DNA of 64,000 nt, from assembly GCA_026874595.1 (NCBI GenBank), contig CM049313.1, forward strand, positions 20,911,508 to 20,975,507, written 5' to 3'. This DNA comes from Sipunculus nudus (Eukaryota; Annelida; Sipuncula; Golfingiida; Sipunculidae). The position numbers and the translations under genes are program-made. The notes under the pieces were generated by a model. That model had not been told where the DNA came from, did no database searches, and worked only from the letters and a program-made list of their open reading frames with translations. Position 1 is the first letter of the stretch, and the number at the start of each line of letters is the position of its first letter. This document shows, one piece after another, positions 48,605 to 58,100 of the stretch.

Positions 48605-51600
48605 CAAAACTTAGGTACTTCATGGGAAAATACCAGGTGTATTCTGATATAAAATGGGTCAAGTGATGAATAAAGAAAACAATCATTCAATATTTTTTTT
48701 TCACATATCTTATATGTGAAAGATAGAACTGTTTTTATTATTTTTGGTTTGATTTATAGTAAAATAAACGTTGTCCTTATTATATATTTCCTACTTAATT
48801 AGTATAACAAACATATAGAAGGCTTTTTTTATTATTTATCTCCGAATATATTTAAGGTCAGAAAAAAATATGTTTATATTTTAATCAATATGATTTCAGT
48901 TTTCTTTAGTTTTGTTTTGTATGATAAACTGAAAGTAATGTGAGGTTTGATATGCAAATATGTAAAACCACAGTTTTTTAAATTGATCCCTGGGTATATC
49001 CACGTGGCAAGTATTTTTAAGAGACAGACACAGACGGTATCGGTACCACGCAGTGTTTCGTTATTATCTCTACGTTTTATCAGTTAAAGGCTACATCATT
49101 TTGCATGTCGACCAGGCACTGGTAAAACCAGCCTAATTTTACTGTAGAATATATATTTGATTTAATCTGCTAACATTAAAATGAACTTTAAGCAGTTTCT
49201 TATCAGAAATGTTCTTTTAACGTGTCTGTGAAGGATGTTTTTAATGGTTGTTTATCTACATTTTAGTAAATACGATACATGTCAATGTTGATAAACCGAA
49301 AAACCATTTAAAACCAATGGTGATCGGTTGCATATGTGCGGTACTTTTCAACACTGTTTCGTCTGATTGCCGCCAGGTTACCTGTTGAATATGTCTGGTT
49401 TAGTCTGGCGCCCCCCCACATGTTTGAAACAGGTGGATAATAACAACACGAAAAGCCTGTTGGGGGGGGGGGGGGGGGGGGGGGTCGGCGTTTTCTAGCG
49501 TATTTTTTTTATCAAAGGTTCAACGGACTAGCTTAAGTTTACAGACGTCAGACATCGGGTTAGCCCCTTTTAAACCAGATATACGGCGAATAACCTTACT
49601 ATCAAACTGGACATCATCATAGTAAACTCCTTCTGCTTTATTAGTAAGAACCACTATAGCCTAATACTGTCTATATATTGTATACCGTCCTGCAGGGGCG
49701 AGCCAAGAATTAGGAAAAGGAGGGGTATAACCCAGCAGGACTATTGACAAAACTTAAAAAAAGGTCCACAAGCCGAAAAACTTGGTCAGACACCCTTAAA
49801 AATATTTCAGTGGCTGAAAAAAGGTAGGGGGGGGGGGGGGGGGTCCGGACCCCCTAGACCCCCTTTGGATCCGCTTCTTTCCTGGAAATATATATGGATT
49901 GCCATCACAGTGCAGTTTTCTGTATGAATGGTCCCGGTTCATGGTAGGCCCTCTCTTTCCATTGTAAATGGCAACTGAGTCCTCTAAATCCGTACTTGTA
50001 CCAGTTTTAGATGACCGAATGAGCAGAGCGTTCACCAAGTGGGGTATTTACAATGCAATCACATGGAAACTAAAATGGCACTCATTGAGCGCATACCTCC
50101 ACCAAGTAAAAAATTATTCTTTTGAATCCGTCTCTCTATCCAGATCCACAAAAGAATCCTTTTCACAAAAATTATTGTTTGCATTAAATAAATGACAAAC
50201 TGTGGTTCAGCAAATGGGAATGCCCATGCAGACGTGATCTACTGTAAATTATGTTCTAAAGAAATATAGCTGAGGTACATGCACTAGCTGGAAGTCAGTC
50301 ATCATGACAGGAATAATTAGACTTCCTTCTAGGCATGCAATTTCCTTAATCAATTAATTAATAGTATCTCCTCATGGTTGAATAGTGGGGAACCCCGTCC
50401 CCTTTGATTTATAAAATGTGATATTTAGTTAAATGACAAAACCAACACATCCGTTTTTCTGTCTGAGTATATAGGCCTTACAGACGGTTTATGCTAATAT
50501 AAAAAGGAATAAAAACACAATCACAGATTACCATACACTTCATATATTCGAAATAAAAGTGTCGTAAGGGCAACAGTTGTAACAATTAGCATGTTCAAAT
50601 CTTATATTCAAACGCAATAATCCCGGAAGGACCGACACGTCATTTCCGGTACAGTCATCCCCCAAGACATGTCGGTATGTTTATGGAGATTTTATATAAA
50701 AATGTTGATTTTAGCTGTAATCCTATTGTAGTTGTGATTAATCAGAGCCTTACTGGACCAGGAAGGGCCTGCGTTTATCCAGTGATATATACATGTGTGA
50801 CTCCCTGTGTACATGTCATTGTTATACCTATATGATGTTATAACCATACACGTTGGTTCTGTTGGCTGAATTTACAACCGCTGTTTATTGTTCTCAGAAA
50901 CAACGCCACGTACAGTAGCACCCGAGTCGGGGATAAAACTCTCGAAGGCCTGACGTTATTTATTTTATATTGATACTGACTAAGTTATAATGAATGTTCA
51001 TATGTTAAAATTTAAAATCTCGGTCGAGTACAGCTGTTCTACCTTTCATAGAAGTACGGGGGGGGGGGGGGGGGGGGGGTTCACAAGGGACGCGCGACCA
51101 AACCGCCGTGCACCCTGTCGTCAAACCAATTCCTTCAGTAAAATTGTTAAAATTAAACCCTTTCCCGCAGTCACAAAAGCATATATATATTTTCCCCACA
51201 AACCGATCGATCCCATTCAGGAAAATCATATCTATATAATGACTATTTTGATACATGCAGGTTTTTAAATACAGAAGTGTACAGTTTTATATTGCGAATT
51301 ACAAAAAGTAAACATCCTTCCATGGAGCAAATTGTGAAAATTTGATTCCCTCCCTGGAATAAACTGAATGAAAATGACATCCTTTTGTACGGAATATCAA
51401 ATTTTACATCCAGGTAGGACGTGATCTCACCATCTCCCTCCGTTCGGGTGGTAACAAAGATAGAATCCTTAAAATAATATTTAACACAATAAGAAATATA
51501 ATTAACTTGAAGGTAATATTCCGTTGGCGAATCCAAGATTTTGGAAATGGAGGGTCCAACCCTTGTTGTCTTATAAAAAGCCCAATAGGAGGTCCGAAAT

Positions 51601-51956
51601 TGGGAGTAATTAAGGCCGGATAATTCGGTTTAAGGCACGTAAATTCGGTTTGAAATGCTCAAAAAGTTGTGGTGGCTTCCCACAAACACACATGATATGC
51701 TACTGGACTATTCCTGGAATTTAAATGGCCAATTAAATTTGAATTTTCATTTTTAACTTCTCATGTAAAAGGAAAAGGAACGGCAACGTCGAAAGAAACC
51801 TCGAAATTCCCCCCACAATGTTTTCTTTCCTCGCCAACTGTAATATCAACACGTCGTAAAAGCTTTAACTGAACATTCTGTAATTACACTTACCTGTGGC
51901 ACAGAGCGGGCGCTCACCACGACCAGGAAAACACCGACTATAAGCAGCTTCAGCAT
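39754..51956 (-). CDS. Secreted aspartate-rich acidic protein, 4 coding exons
   Basis: I joined minus-strand exons 51956-51894, 51467-51408, 41018-40958 and 40349-39754 (259 residues, phases 0, 0, 1). The first encodes MLKLLIVGVFLVVVSA, a clear signal peptide. The second and third encode 20 residues each plus one split Asp codon. The last is extremely acidic: from VVDASSEEDDE onward, 63 of 170 residues are Asp, with runs of up to six Asp and two QRDDSD units, ending in a basic/leucine tail (ERERELMDLLKKI). There is no membrane segment after the signal. Such proteins bind Ca and act as shell/skeletal matrix proteins (Aspein/Asprich type) or secretory-granule cargo. Which applies here is inference. 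The two middle exons are short and the 10.4-kb intron could hide more exons. The last two exons are firm. Confidence 0.72.
40571..40690. repeat. Foldback (long hairpin) next to (AT)n
   Basis: Left arm 40571-40621 and right arm 40643-40690 are complementary over about 48 bp with a small indel (TAGTGTAGGTAAAGAG ... CTCTTTACCTACACTA). The loop is about 21 bp. An (AT)n run extends from it to about 40750. It lies in the last intron of the Asp-rich gene. Confidence 0.85.
40958..41018 (-). CDS. Asp-rich gene third coding exon
   Basis: Sixty-one nt encode DDKPDTFIKGVIAPDSSDRN plus one base. Acceptor AATTTCAG and donor G|GTGAGA; phases match the last exon. Confidence 0.8.
41085..41600. repeat. CGAGTCCAAGTC-type degenerate minisatellite, two blocks
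   Basis: Hexamer/dodecamer variants of CGAGTCCAAGTCCGAGTCC lie at 41085-41240 and 41450-41600. They are related to the blocks near 33.2 and 35.0 kb. Confidence 0.8.
41601..42229. other. Asp-rich gene large intron, nothing seen
   Basis: AT-rich, with no recognised feature apart from the decayed tail of the following pseudogene. Confidence 0.6.
42230..43000 (-). pseudogene. Frameshifted transposon-associated coding remnant
   Basis: On the minus strand the pieces read in order, in different frames: VVIDNFDANIS, then TNAFALILIQSGD and DEDICILRIRKED, a stop, then NDIPVSYYHGPKKPPMPN, then an open stretch at 42551-42231 with ADLQLYRVGIHVKW, LRLGEMHFLKSFVG and VLRMLSGKSFPQNAKAM. The order and style resemble an uncharacterised multi-copy protein of invertebrate and fish genomes that I recall but cannot name with certainty. 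At least two frame breaks and a stop show decay. It sits inside the Asp-rich gene's large intron, in the same orientation. Confidence 0.65.
43300..44435. repeat. Degenerate tandem repeat with GCCATCTTG phrases
   Basis: A unit of about 150-180 bp recurs: ggccgccatcttggaaatggg, an accaggggtcctat segment, then tttgtaatatgtcaaataat. Copies start near 43430, 44100, 44170 and 44280, with a relative near 45730. A C tract lies at about 43320-43330. Confidence 0.7.
44520..45700. repeat. Tandem array, unit 317-335 bp, four copies, (GGC)n end
   Basis: The phrase catcatcccataacccat recurs at 44592, 44909, 45244 and (diverged) 45570. Units share aaacggcacgaaaacaagta and aggtcaaggccactct. The last unit ends in a short GGC run at about 45665-45690. 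A C tract precedes the array at about 44477-44490. Confidence 0.9.
45960..47090 (+). repeat. Dispersed/tandem repeat, blocks B then A then partial next unit
   Basis: A lead segment (45965-46075, with gataaaggaatgctgggat) is followed by block B (46080-46370) and block A (46545-46705). A second lead segment follows (46990-47090, with gataaaggaatgcttggat). The period is about 1.03 kb. Blocks A and B also occur at 9.06-9.78 kb. Confidence 0.75.
47091..48555. other. Intron filler with TGCATTTAAATGC repeats and G tract
   Basis: GCATTTAAATGC palindromes at 47467-47478 and 47509-47520 lie in a 42-bp direct repeat. A run of about 15 G lies near 47671. No exon is recognised. Confidence 0.5.
48556..48601. 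repeat. (AT)n microsatellite
   Basis: About 22 AT units. Confidence 0.95.
49250..49570 (+). repeat. Three-copy dispersed repeat, copy 2, with 23-G tract
   Basis: It contains caatgttgataaaccgaaaa, a cggttgcatatgtgcgg segment and gtggataataac. A 23-G run at 49462-49484 sits inside and is absent from the other two copies. Confidence 0.7.
49680..49885. repeat. Non-autonomous repeat with G17 and GGTCCGGACC
   Basis: From ctgcaggggcgagccaagaa to ggatccgcttctttcctgg, with G17 at 49827-49843 followed by tccggaccccctagacccc. A diverged relative may lie at 51530-51600. I see no exon between 49886 and 51057. Confidence 0.55.
51058..51079. repeat. G22 tract
   Basis: Homopolymer of 22 G in the Asp-rich gene's large intron. 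Confidence 0.95.
51408..51467 (-). CDS. Asp-rich gene second coding exon (probable)
   Basis: Sixty nt, phase 0-0, encode DSIFVTTRTEGDGEITSYLD. Acceptor TATTATTTTAAG and donor GAT|GTAAAA. An alternative donor GATG|GTGAGA at 51430 would break phase with the next known exon. Confidence 0.55.
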
Positions 51957-51961
51957 GGTTC
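51894..51961 (-). CDS. Asp-rich gene signal-peptide exon
   Basis: The acceptor TTTTTCTAACAG is followed by GAACC and ATG (51956-51954). It encodes 21 residues, MLKLLIVGVFLVVVSARSVPQ in two parts (hydrophobic core then SARSVPQ), and the donor is CAG|GTAAGTG. Confidence 0.82.
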
Positions 51962-52498
51962 CTGTTAGAAAAAAATATCATCTACAAATCCTGTCATTAA
52001 GACCTATGTCAACTTTGAAATGAAATTTCAGTTAAAATTTTAAAAATATTTCTCACCATAGAATGAAGAATAATGGATCGGCTCGAATATTGAGCAGAAA
52101 ATGTATTTATGACCATATTTTACTAATTCCAGTACCACATTTGTTTGTATCACAGACCAATTTATACTATTTTCTTATACTTATTCCAGTACTACATGCA
52201 TTAGTGCCAAAGACCACATTTATTTTATTCATATTCTGTATTAGACCAAGATATTCGATATTTCGAAGAATAATTGAAATTTTGCTCTATTAAAAGGTCA
52301 TATACGTTATAAGTAAAATTCCAGTGTAGAAAACAAAATTTGTTGATAAATGATCAGTTATTCAGTCTCACATTCTGTTAAGTTTGAGATTATATAGTCA
52401 CGGACTATGGCTGCATTTATTAATTTTTTTCTACACGGTAACTAATACACTTCCCATAAACAGAAACACCGATGACATTCATATAAGCTTGTTCTTAC

Positions 52499-52560
52499 CG
52501 TTCAGTGTGTCTAGAGAAACGCGGCCCACAGTGTTCAACTGATGAGTAGTTGTATGACGT
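52499..52560 (-). other. 5' UTR exon of the Asp-rich gene (probable)
   Basis: It ends CACTGAACG|GTAAGAAC at 52499. The 5' end is placed about 30 bp downstream of the TATA box. No ATG in frame with the signal peptide is needed here. Confidence 0.6.
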
Positions 52561-52586
52561 ATGTTCAACACCTCCAGCCAGGGCGC

Positions 52587-52594
52587 TATTTATA
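52587..52594 (-). promoter_or_regulatory. TATA box of the Asp-rich gene
   Basis: TATAAATA on the minus strand within GGAATATAAATAGCGCC, correctly placed upstream of the UTR exon donor. A TATA promoter suits a highly expressed, tissue-restricted gene. Confidence 0.65.
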
Positions 52595-53091
52595 TTCCTG
52601 ATCGTGTAACCACAATGTATACGTGTCGTGGAAAAGAGCCCCGCAGTTCATATGCTCCGGGCACACTGAAGTCTCGCAGTTCTGTACAGGTCTTGTTGAT
52701 GCTACCCATAACTTCCTCGTTTTATCTGCTGGCCATATCTAAATAAGCTGATCTTGTGGTGTAATACACACGGATGCAACTGAAGCTTGTTTCTCAGATA
52801 ACATGCGCTTTCACTCTTTCCTGGTGATGTTATTTTTATTTATGCAGGTACACGGGAAAATTCAAATAATTCCGGGGAGTCTGATAATGGAAGAAACTGA
52901 AGACCAATTAGATGAGAAGTTCCATTAAATATATTTACAAAACAGCTGAACTGATGTTTGTACAAATTTTGAAACCGTTCTGTAAAAGTCCTAGTTTCAT
53001 GTTGATAGTAATAACATATACTATTATATGTGATCTTTTATTATTACAATAATTTGATTTTGATCATCATCATGACCATTTCTCTCTTTCT

Positions 53092-53135
<44 letters not shown>

Positions 53136-53221
53136 GTCCGTGTGCACGCGTATAGCTGTGTAAAATATATACTTGTTAATTTATACAATATACGCATTCA
53201 AATCTCCCTCTCTGTCTCTCC

Positions 53222-53253
<32 letters not shown>

Positions 53254-53769
53254 TGTAAGTGTAGGTTAATGGAATAAATAAATCCACAGAAGTGGCAAGT
53301 TTGATTAAAGGATACGTTAACCAGCAAAGATACGCTGGTGGGAGCCGTGATCCGAAGCCGTCCGTGCATCTCTTTGGTACAGTCACTGCTGCCTATTTAA
53401 ACCCTGTAAATTAATGTCAGGTCAGAGATCCCCGTAATGTGGTTATACCAGCTGCACATATATAAATAAGCAATTACGGTATATTTGTGAGGCGTAAAAT
53501 TCTGACACAAAAGACTATAGGTATATCTTCAGGACTGTTCGTTATTATATTTACCAGTAGAGATATGTCAAACAAGACATATAGCGAACATGCCGCTCGT
53601 AGAACGCTCGCATAGAGCGTACAACTCCAAAGCCAAAAACGTGTATTAAACTTATTTGTAATACTAAGCTCCTTCTTAATAGATAATACTTTTGGGAGTT
53701 CTTGTGGTGCTTGTAGCCGTAAAATCATAAATGTTTAAACAGTAGATTTATAAATATCAAGAACTGAAA
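52595..53769. repeat. Intergenic, (CT)n and (AT)n
   Basis: (CT)n at about 53091-53131 and (AT)n at about 53221-53249. No gene is recognised. Confidence 0.6.
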
Positions 53770-55660
53770 GCAAATGCTATTGATCAAATGCAAAGGGAAA
53801 ATCCCCTGGACCAGATGGCTTTTCTTTAGAAATAATTAAAGACAGTTTATTTCAGCTGCTACCCACAATGGAAACATTATTTGATAGTATATTACATTCA
53901 GGTGTATTTCCAGATGATTGGTACAAAGCCATAATATTGCCTTCACATAAAACAGGTCCAGTGAATCAACTAGAATATTAAGCTAGAGTTATTTCTTTAT
54001 TGAACCGTTTAGGGAAAATATTCTGAAAAGTCTTTTTTAACAGGTTATCGAATATATTGAATTCCAGAATCTATTATCAGAAGCACAGAAAACAGAAATA
54101 CAGATACAGAAAAAAATATAGCACCATAGATCATGCTTTTGTTTTGCAAGCTTTGGCTCATAAATATTTATGCAAAAGGAAGGGGAGGTTTTATTGTATA
54201 TTTATGAATTTTAGCAAAGCCTTTGATTCTGTACAACATGACGTATTGTGGTCTTTATTTATGAAACAAAGCATAAATGGTAAGATATTTAAAGTCATTA
54301 GATCAATATTCTCCAAAATGCAATCATAACAGACAAAAGAAACACAAGTTTTTTCCCTTGTTCAGTTGGTTACAGACAGGGCTGTATGGTAAGTCGTCTA
54401 CATTTTTCAATATTTATTGATGAATATTTTAATACTTTGAGCAAATCTGATTGTAAAGGGATTTTCACATATGAAGAGCTACCTAATATTATGACCTTGA
54501 TGTATGCTGATGATATAGTTAATTTTGGAAATTCAGTCTGGAGACTGCTAAAACAAATTAACCATCTGCAGTAATTATGCATAAAATATGGAATATATAT
54601 AAACATGGACAAAACAAAAATAATAGTGTTCAGAAGGGTTGGTATACTAAGGAATAATAAAAACTTGTATCTGTTCAACCAAAAACTGATGTAATATCTC
54701 ACTATAAATATCTAGGAATCACTTTTACTTCAAAATTATCATGGACTGGGACCCACCAACAGCAGGCAATGCAGGCAAATAAAGCTGTAAGTATTATCAG
54801 GGATTTCAATAAAAGGTAAAAGAAAGTTACCGTGAAACATCTTTTTTAATTTATTTGACAGTATGGAAGCACCAATTTTAATGTATGGATGTAAGATCTT
54901 GGGTCATTCTAAAATTGATATACTAGAGAGAGTGCAGTATAAGTTTTGTAAGTATAGTCTTGGTGTAGGTGATAATACTCAAAATGCAGCGGTTTAAGGT
55001 GACTGTGGCAGATTTCCATATTTTTTTTACATATGTGGTTCGTTGTATAAAATACTGGTTCAAAATTATTCACATGGTATTTAAGTACTTAATTGGGCCA
55101 CCTATATTAAATCTATACTATTTCAGGCAGGATTTGGTTAAGTGTGGATGACAGAATATGTGGGAGTTATGAACATATTAATTGAACAGTTTAAACAACG
55201 AGTAAAAGACATGGCAATACAAGATTGGCATAATGATGTTGACTCCAGAAATAAATTATATTTCTATGGAATTTTAAAAACACTATTAACAGTTGAAACG
55301 TATTTATCATGTGTACCTAATAAAAAGAAATTAGAAGGCACTCGCCAAATTGGGATGTAGAAACCATAAATTAGCAGTAAAATCAGGTCGACATAAAAGA
55401 ATTGATAGAGAAGAAAGACTATGCAAATACTGTTACAATCTCGGTTAAAATATCATAGAAGATGAGAGTCATATTATGTTAGAATGTCCTTTGTATAATG
55501 ATCTACGTGTTAAATATTTAAGGAATGATATGCTACGGCCTAATGAATATAATTTTAAAAGAATTTTCCATTTGGAAAATCTTTTAGAAGTTTCAAATTT
55601 AGCAGCCTTTGTTTACAATGGTTTTATTAAAAGACAAAAAATGTTAGATAATTGATATTT
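53770..55660 (+). pseudogene. Decayed non-LTR retrotransposon (LINE) reverse transcriptase
   Basis: Reverse-transcriptase landmarks occur in order but in different frames. They are GKSPGPDGF-like at 53800; DHAFVLQAL and FSKAFDSVQHDVLW near 54130-54250; an R-QGCM-like segment and FSIFIDEYF near 54370-54430; the catalytic MYADDIV near 54500; and YLGITFTS near 54710. A C-terminal zinc-knuckle-like region (LCKYC ... ESHIMLECPLYNDLR) lies near 55420-55510. Stops and frameshifts break it repeatedly. The 5' part and endonuclease are missing, as in a 5'-truncated LINE insertion. The clade cannot be fixed by eye. Confidence 0.88.
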
Positions 55661-57325
55661 ATAGCACAACTTTATGACACATTGGAGAATTTAGAACTAT
55701 CTGTTTATTTTCTCTGTCAGGATTGTTCTTTCTGTCTTACAGAATCACAGGTACTTTTTTGAATTTGATATTATTCCTCGATAAAACTCTTTACTTTAAT
55801 TACTTACTACTGAAAGCAACACAGGACGAATTTTAAAGGGAGTCTCCGTCAACGTGATTCAGCAAAGCAACACACTGTTCCGTCCCCTGTCAAGACAAGT
55901 ATAATAAATAGTCTGTTCCACAGTGGGGTGCCCATTGAAATTTGGGAATATTTACCTAAATTAACAGATCACAAAGACTAAGCCGCCATGAATGATTTGG
56001 GTATTTGCTTTACTAATTATAATAAAACCAAAACCATTCCTATCAATATACTTATGTAATTTTGATCAAGCTGTCTGTTTTTACATCTCAAAGGTCAATG
56101 TCACTAGTTACATGCCCAAATAACTACATTTAAAAGCTTTTGATTGGTCGTTTAGTGTCATTAATATTCCAATTAATTTAACTATGAAAATGAAGCTATG
56201 GGAGACGCCTTGTCACTTGACCGCAGGATTCAGAAAAAAATGACAGATAATTTAGAAATATAATTTTTTGTTTGTTTGTTATGAGGTTTTATATTTCATT
56301 TACGTCTTTAGTCCCTCATCAGATTTAGTGTCACATTTTGTGAAAATATTTAAAAGAATAATAGAGAAATTTTTATAGGCACCTACTGGTAGAAAAGATT
56401 ATAGTTCACCCTCTGTATCGACAGTTTATATATACTTGCTACTCTGCAAGTAGTTGTGATTTATACTCGGCATGGGATGATGTAGTCCAAAGATTCGGAA
56501 ATACTCCTTCCCAGAGGCTGCACATGTGGATTATAATAAAATAAGTATAAAGACATACAGTTATTATATGTATCTACTTTAGTAACTAAGTTACCTAGCT
56601 CTTTCAAGACAAACAATTAAACAGAAAGACCAAACAGAGTGAGTGTGTTAATGCCAAGCTAATCACATATATAGGGATCACAAACTATAGGATGTTAGCC
56701 CAGGCACATAGCATCGACCTGACTGAAAGCATTGTACTGCCGTCCATAGCCCACTGCTGTATCTGGTGCTAACACACATGCAGCTTAAAGGGACCTATAT
56801 GATAAAATATTATGGTATCTGCCAACATTTCGTTCTAACACTGCTTGCGTACTCCTCTACAGGAACGAAGAAAGCTTGCATTTGCGCGATTAATTCTTTC
56901 ACTACCGCGTACCTAGTGCTATTTCGGCCCTCTGACATTAGAGAGTCTACGACCAGCGTGTAATGACTGTCAGAGTGCCGTTACATCCTTAGCGAGGAAC
57001 GTCTCTAAGGCTCTATTAGGATGCAAATGTTTTTCTCATACCAAGGCTTCGTGTCCTACTAGTACGCCGTTACTTGACATAAACCAGACCAATCGTTAGC
57101 ATCGTTTTACTATACTTTCTAACAACACCTATCATGAACGAGAAAACTACCGGTTTAACTCAGCATATTGATAAATCCGTCCGCGTGTTTGTTGAATTTC
57201 TGACCGCATGGCTACAAGCATGGCTTGCACGGGCTACTGGATGCAGATCACTTGTACACGACACAGAATATGGCTCGTTACCTTAAGACGGAGTTTCAGT
57301 TTGGTTGTGAGTTCACATGTATTCT
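55661..57325. other. Intergenic, nothing firm
   Basis: A CTGATGAGGGACTAAAG phrase on the minus strand at about 56322-56306 resembles part of a decayed hammerhead. Otherwise no feature is recognised. Confidence 0.4.
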
Positions 57326-57331
57326 TTTATT
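57326..57331 (-). terminator. Polyadenylation signal for the membrane-protein gene
   Basis: AATAAA on the minus strand, 145 bp after the stop codon at 57476, which supports a terminal exon there. Confidence 0.6.
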
Positions 57332-57475
57332 CTAATTCATCATTTGTAGCCTTATAGTAAGATTATGGGCTGTTTACCACGATATGAATGCAACATGATG
57401 GAAGACTACTGCGATGCATTCTTTGATATGGCCTGTATTACGATTCAACTTCGGCAAACAAGACATTTTCAAGCT

Positions 57476-57703
57476 TCAAAAATATGTTTCTTGTGGATTT
57501 CTTCTGGCATATTCCTTGTTCTTGGTTTGGATTGACCTCACATGCTCAAGATCGGATTTCTTGCCACGCAGTCTTGTTATGATCGAATAGACATAGTGAA
57601 ATCCAATTACCCAAACACAGACCATAACAAGGTATAAAGCACGCATATTGAAGATAGATCTGTGTGCTGGGAAGGTTCGCTGGGGGAAACCTTTGTATTC
57701 AGC
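57476..57703 (-). CDS. Terminal exon of a single-pass membrane protein
   Basis: A minus-strand exon of 75 codons plus stop follows the acceptor GTTTATTTAG. It encodes AEYKGFPQRTFPAHRSIF, then a membrane segment (MRALYLVMVCVWVIGFHYVY), then a basic tail (TRLRGKKSDLEHVRS) ending NPQETYF. The hydrophobic-then-basic pattern suggests a C-terminal anchor with a cytosolic tail. I do not recognise the family. Codon use, acceptor, stop and downstream AATAAA all agree. The upstream exon may be 60182-60007, which ends in the matching phase. Confidence 0.68.
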   Translation of the reverse strand, partial: AEYKGFPQRTFPAHRSIFNMRALYLVMVCVWVIGFHYVYSIITRLRGKKSDLEHVRSIQTKNKEYARRNPQETYF

Positions 57704-57795
57704 CTAAATAAACAAATAGCATAAGATAATTACATATAGTCGCAAATGATTATGTACCTTTAAGAGATTATCTAAGTTGCTTTTTCCTCATATAT

Positions 57796-57884
57796 ATAAT
57801 ATATGTAATATATATAATATATAATATATAATATATAATATATAATATATAATATATAATATATAATATATAAATATATAAATA
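57796..57884. repeat. (TATAA)n-like microsatellite
   Basis: About eleven units of ATAATAT type, grading into TATATAA and then TG repeats. Confidence 0.9.
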
Positions 57885-58070
57885 TATATGTGTGTGTGTA
57901 TATGGGGAATTTAAAGAGAGAAATACATATTTATTTTATTGTATTTTCTACGTAAGGAGCTGCTAACAATCAGGTAGCTCTAACCTGTTTTAAACACATC
58001 AGAAAAAATATCTCGAATGCTACCGAAATCTAACCAATCTCGAACCAGGGACCGGTGTAACGCTTTCAGA

Positions 58071-58100
58071 TTACCCCGTTTTCAGATGAAAATGGGGTAA
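58071..58100. repeat. Near-perfect short hairpin
   Basis: TTACCCCGTTTTC and GAAAATGGGGTAA flank a 4-bp loop, with one mismatch. Confidence 0.7.

Noticed and set aside
50880-50960. Possible exon on either strand near ttgttctcag at 50897
   Set aside because: Short frames with stops and mismatched phase; could not be joined to the acidic gene.
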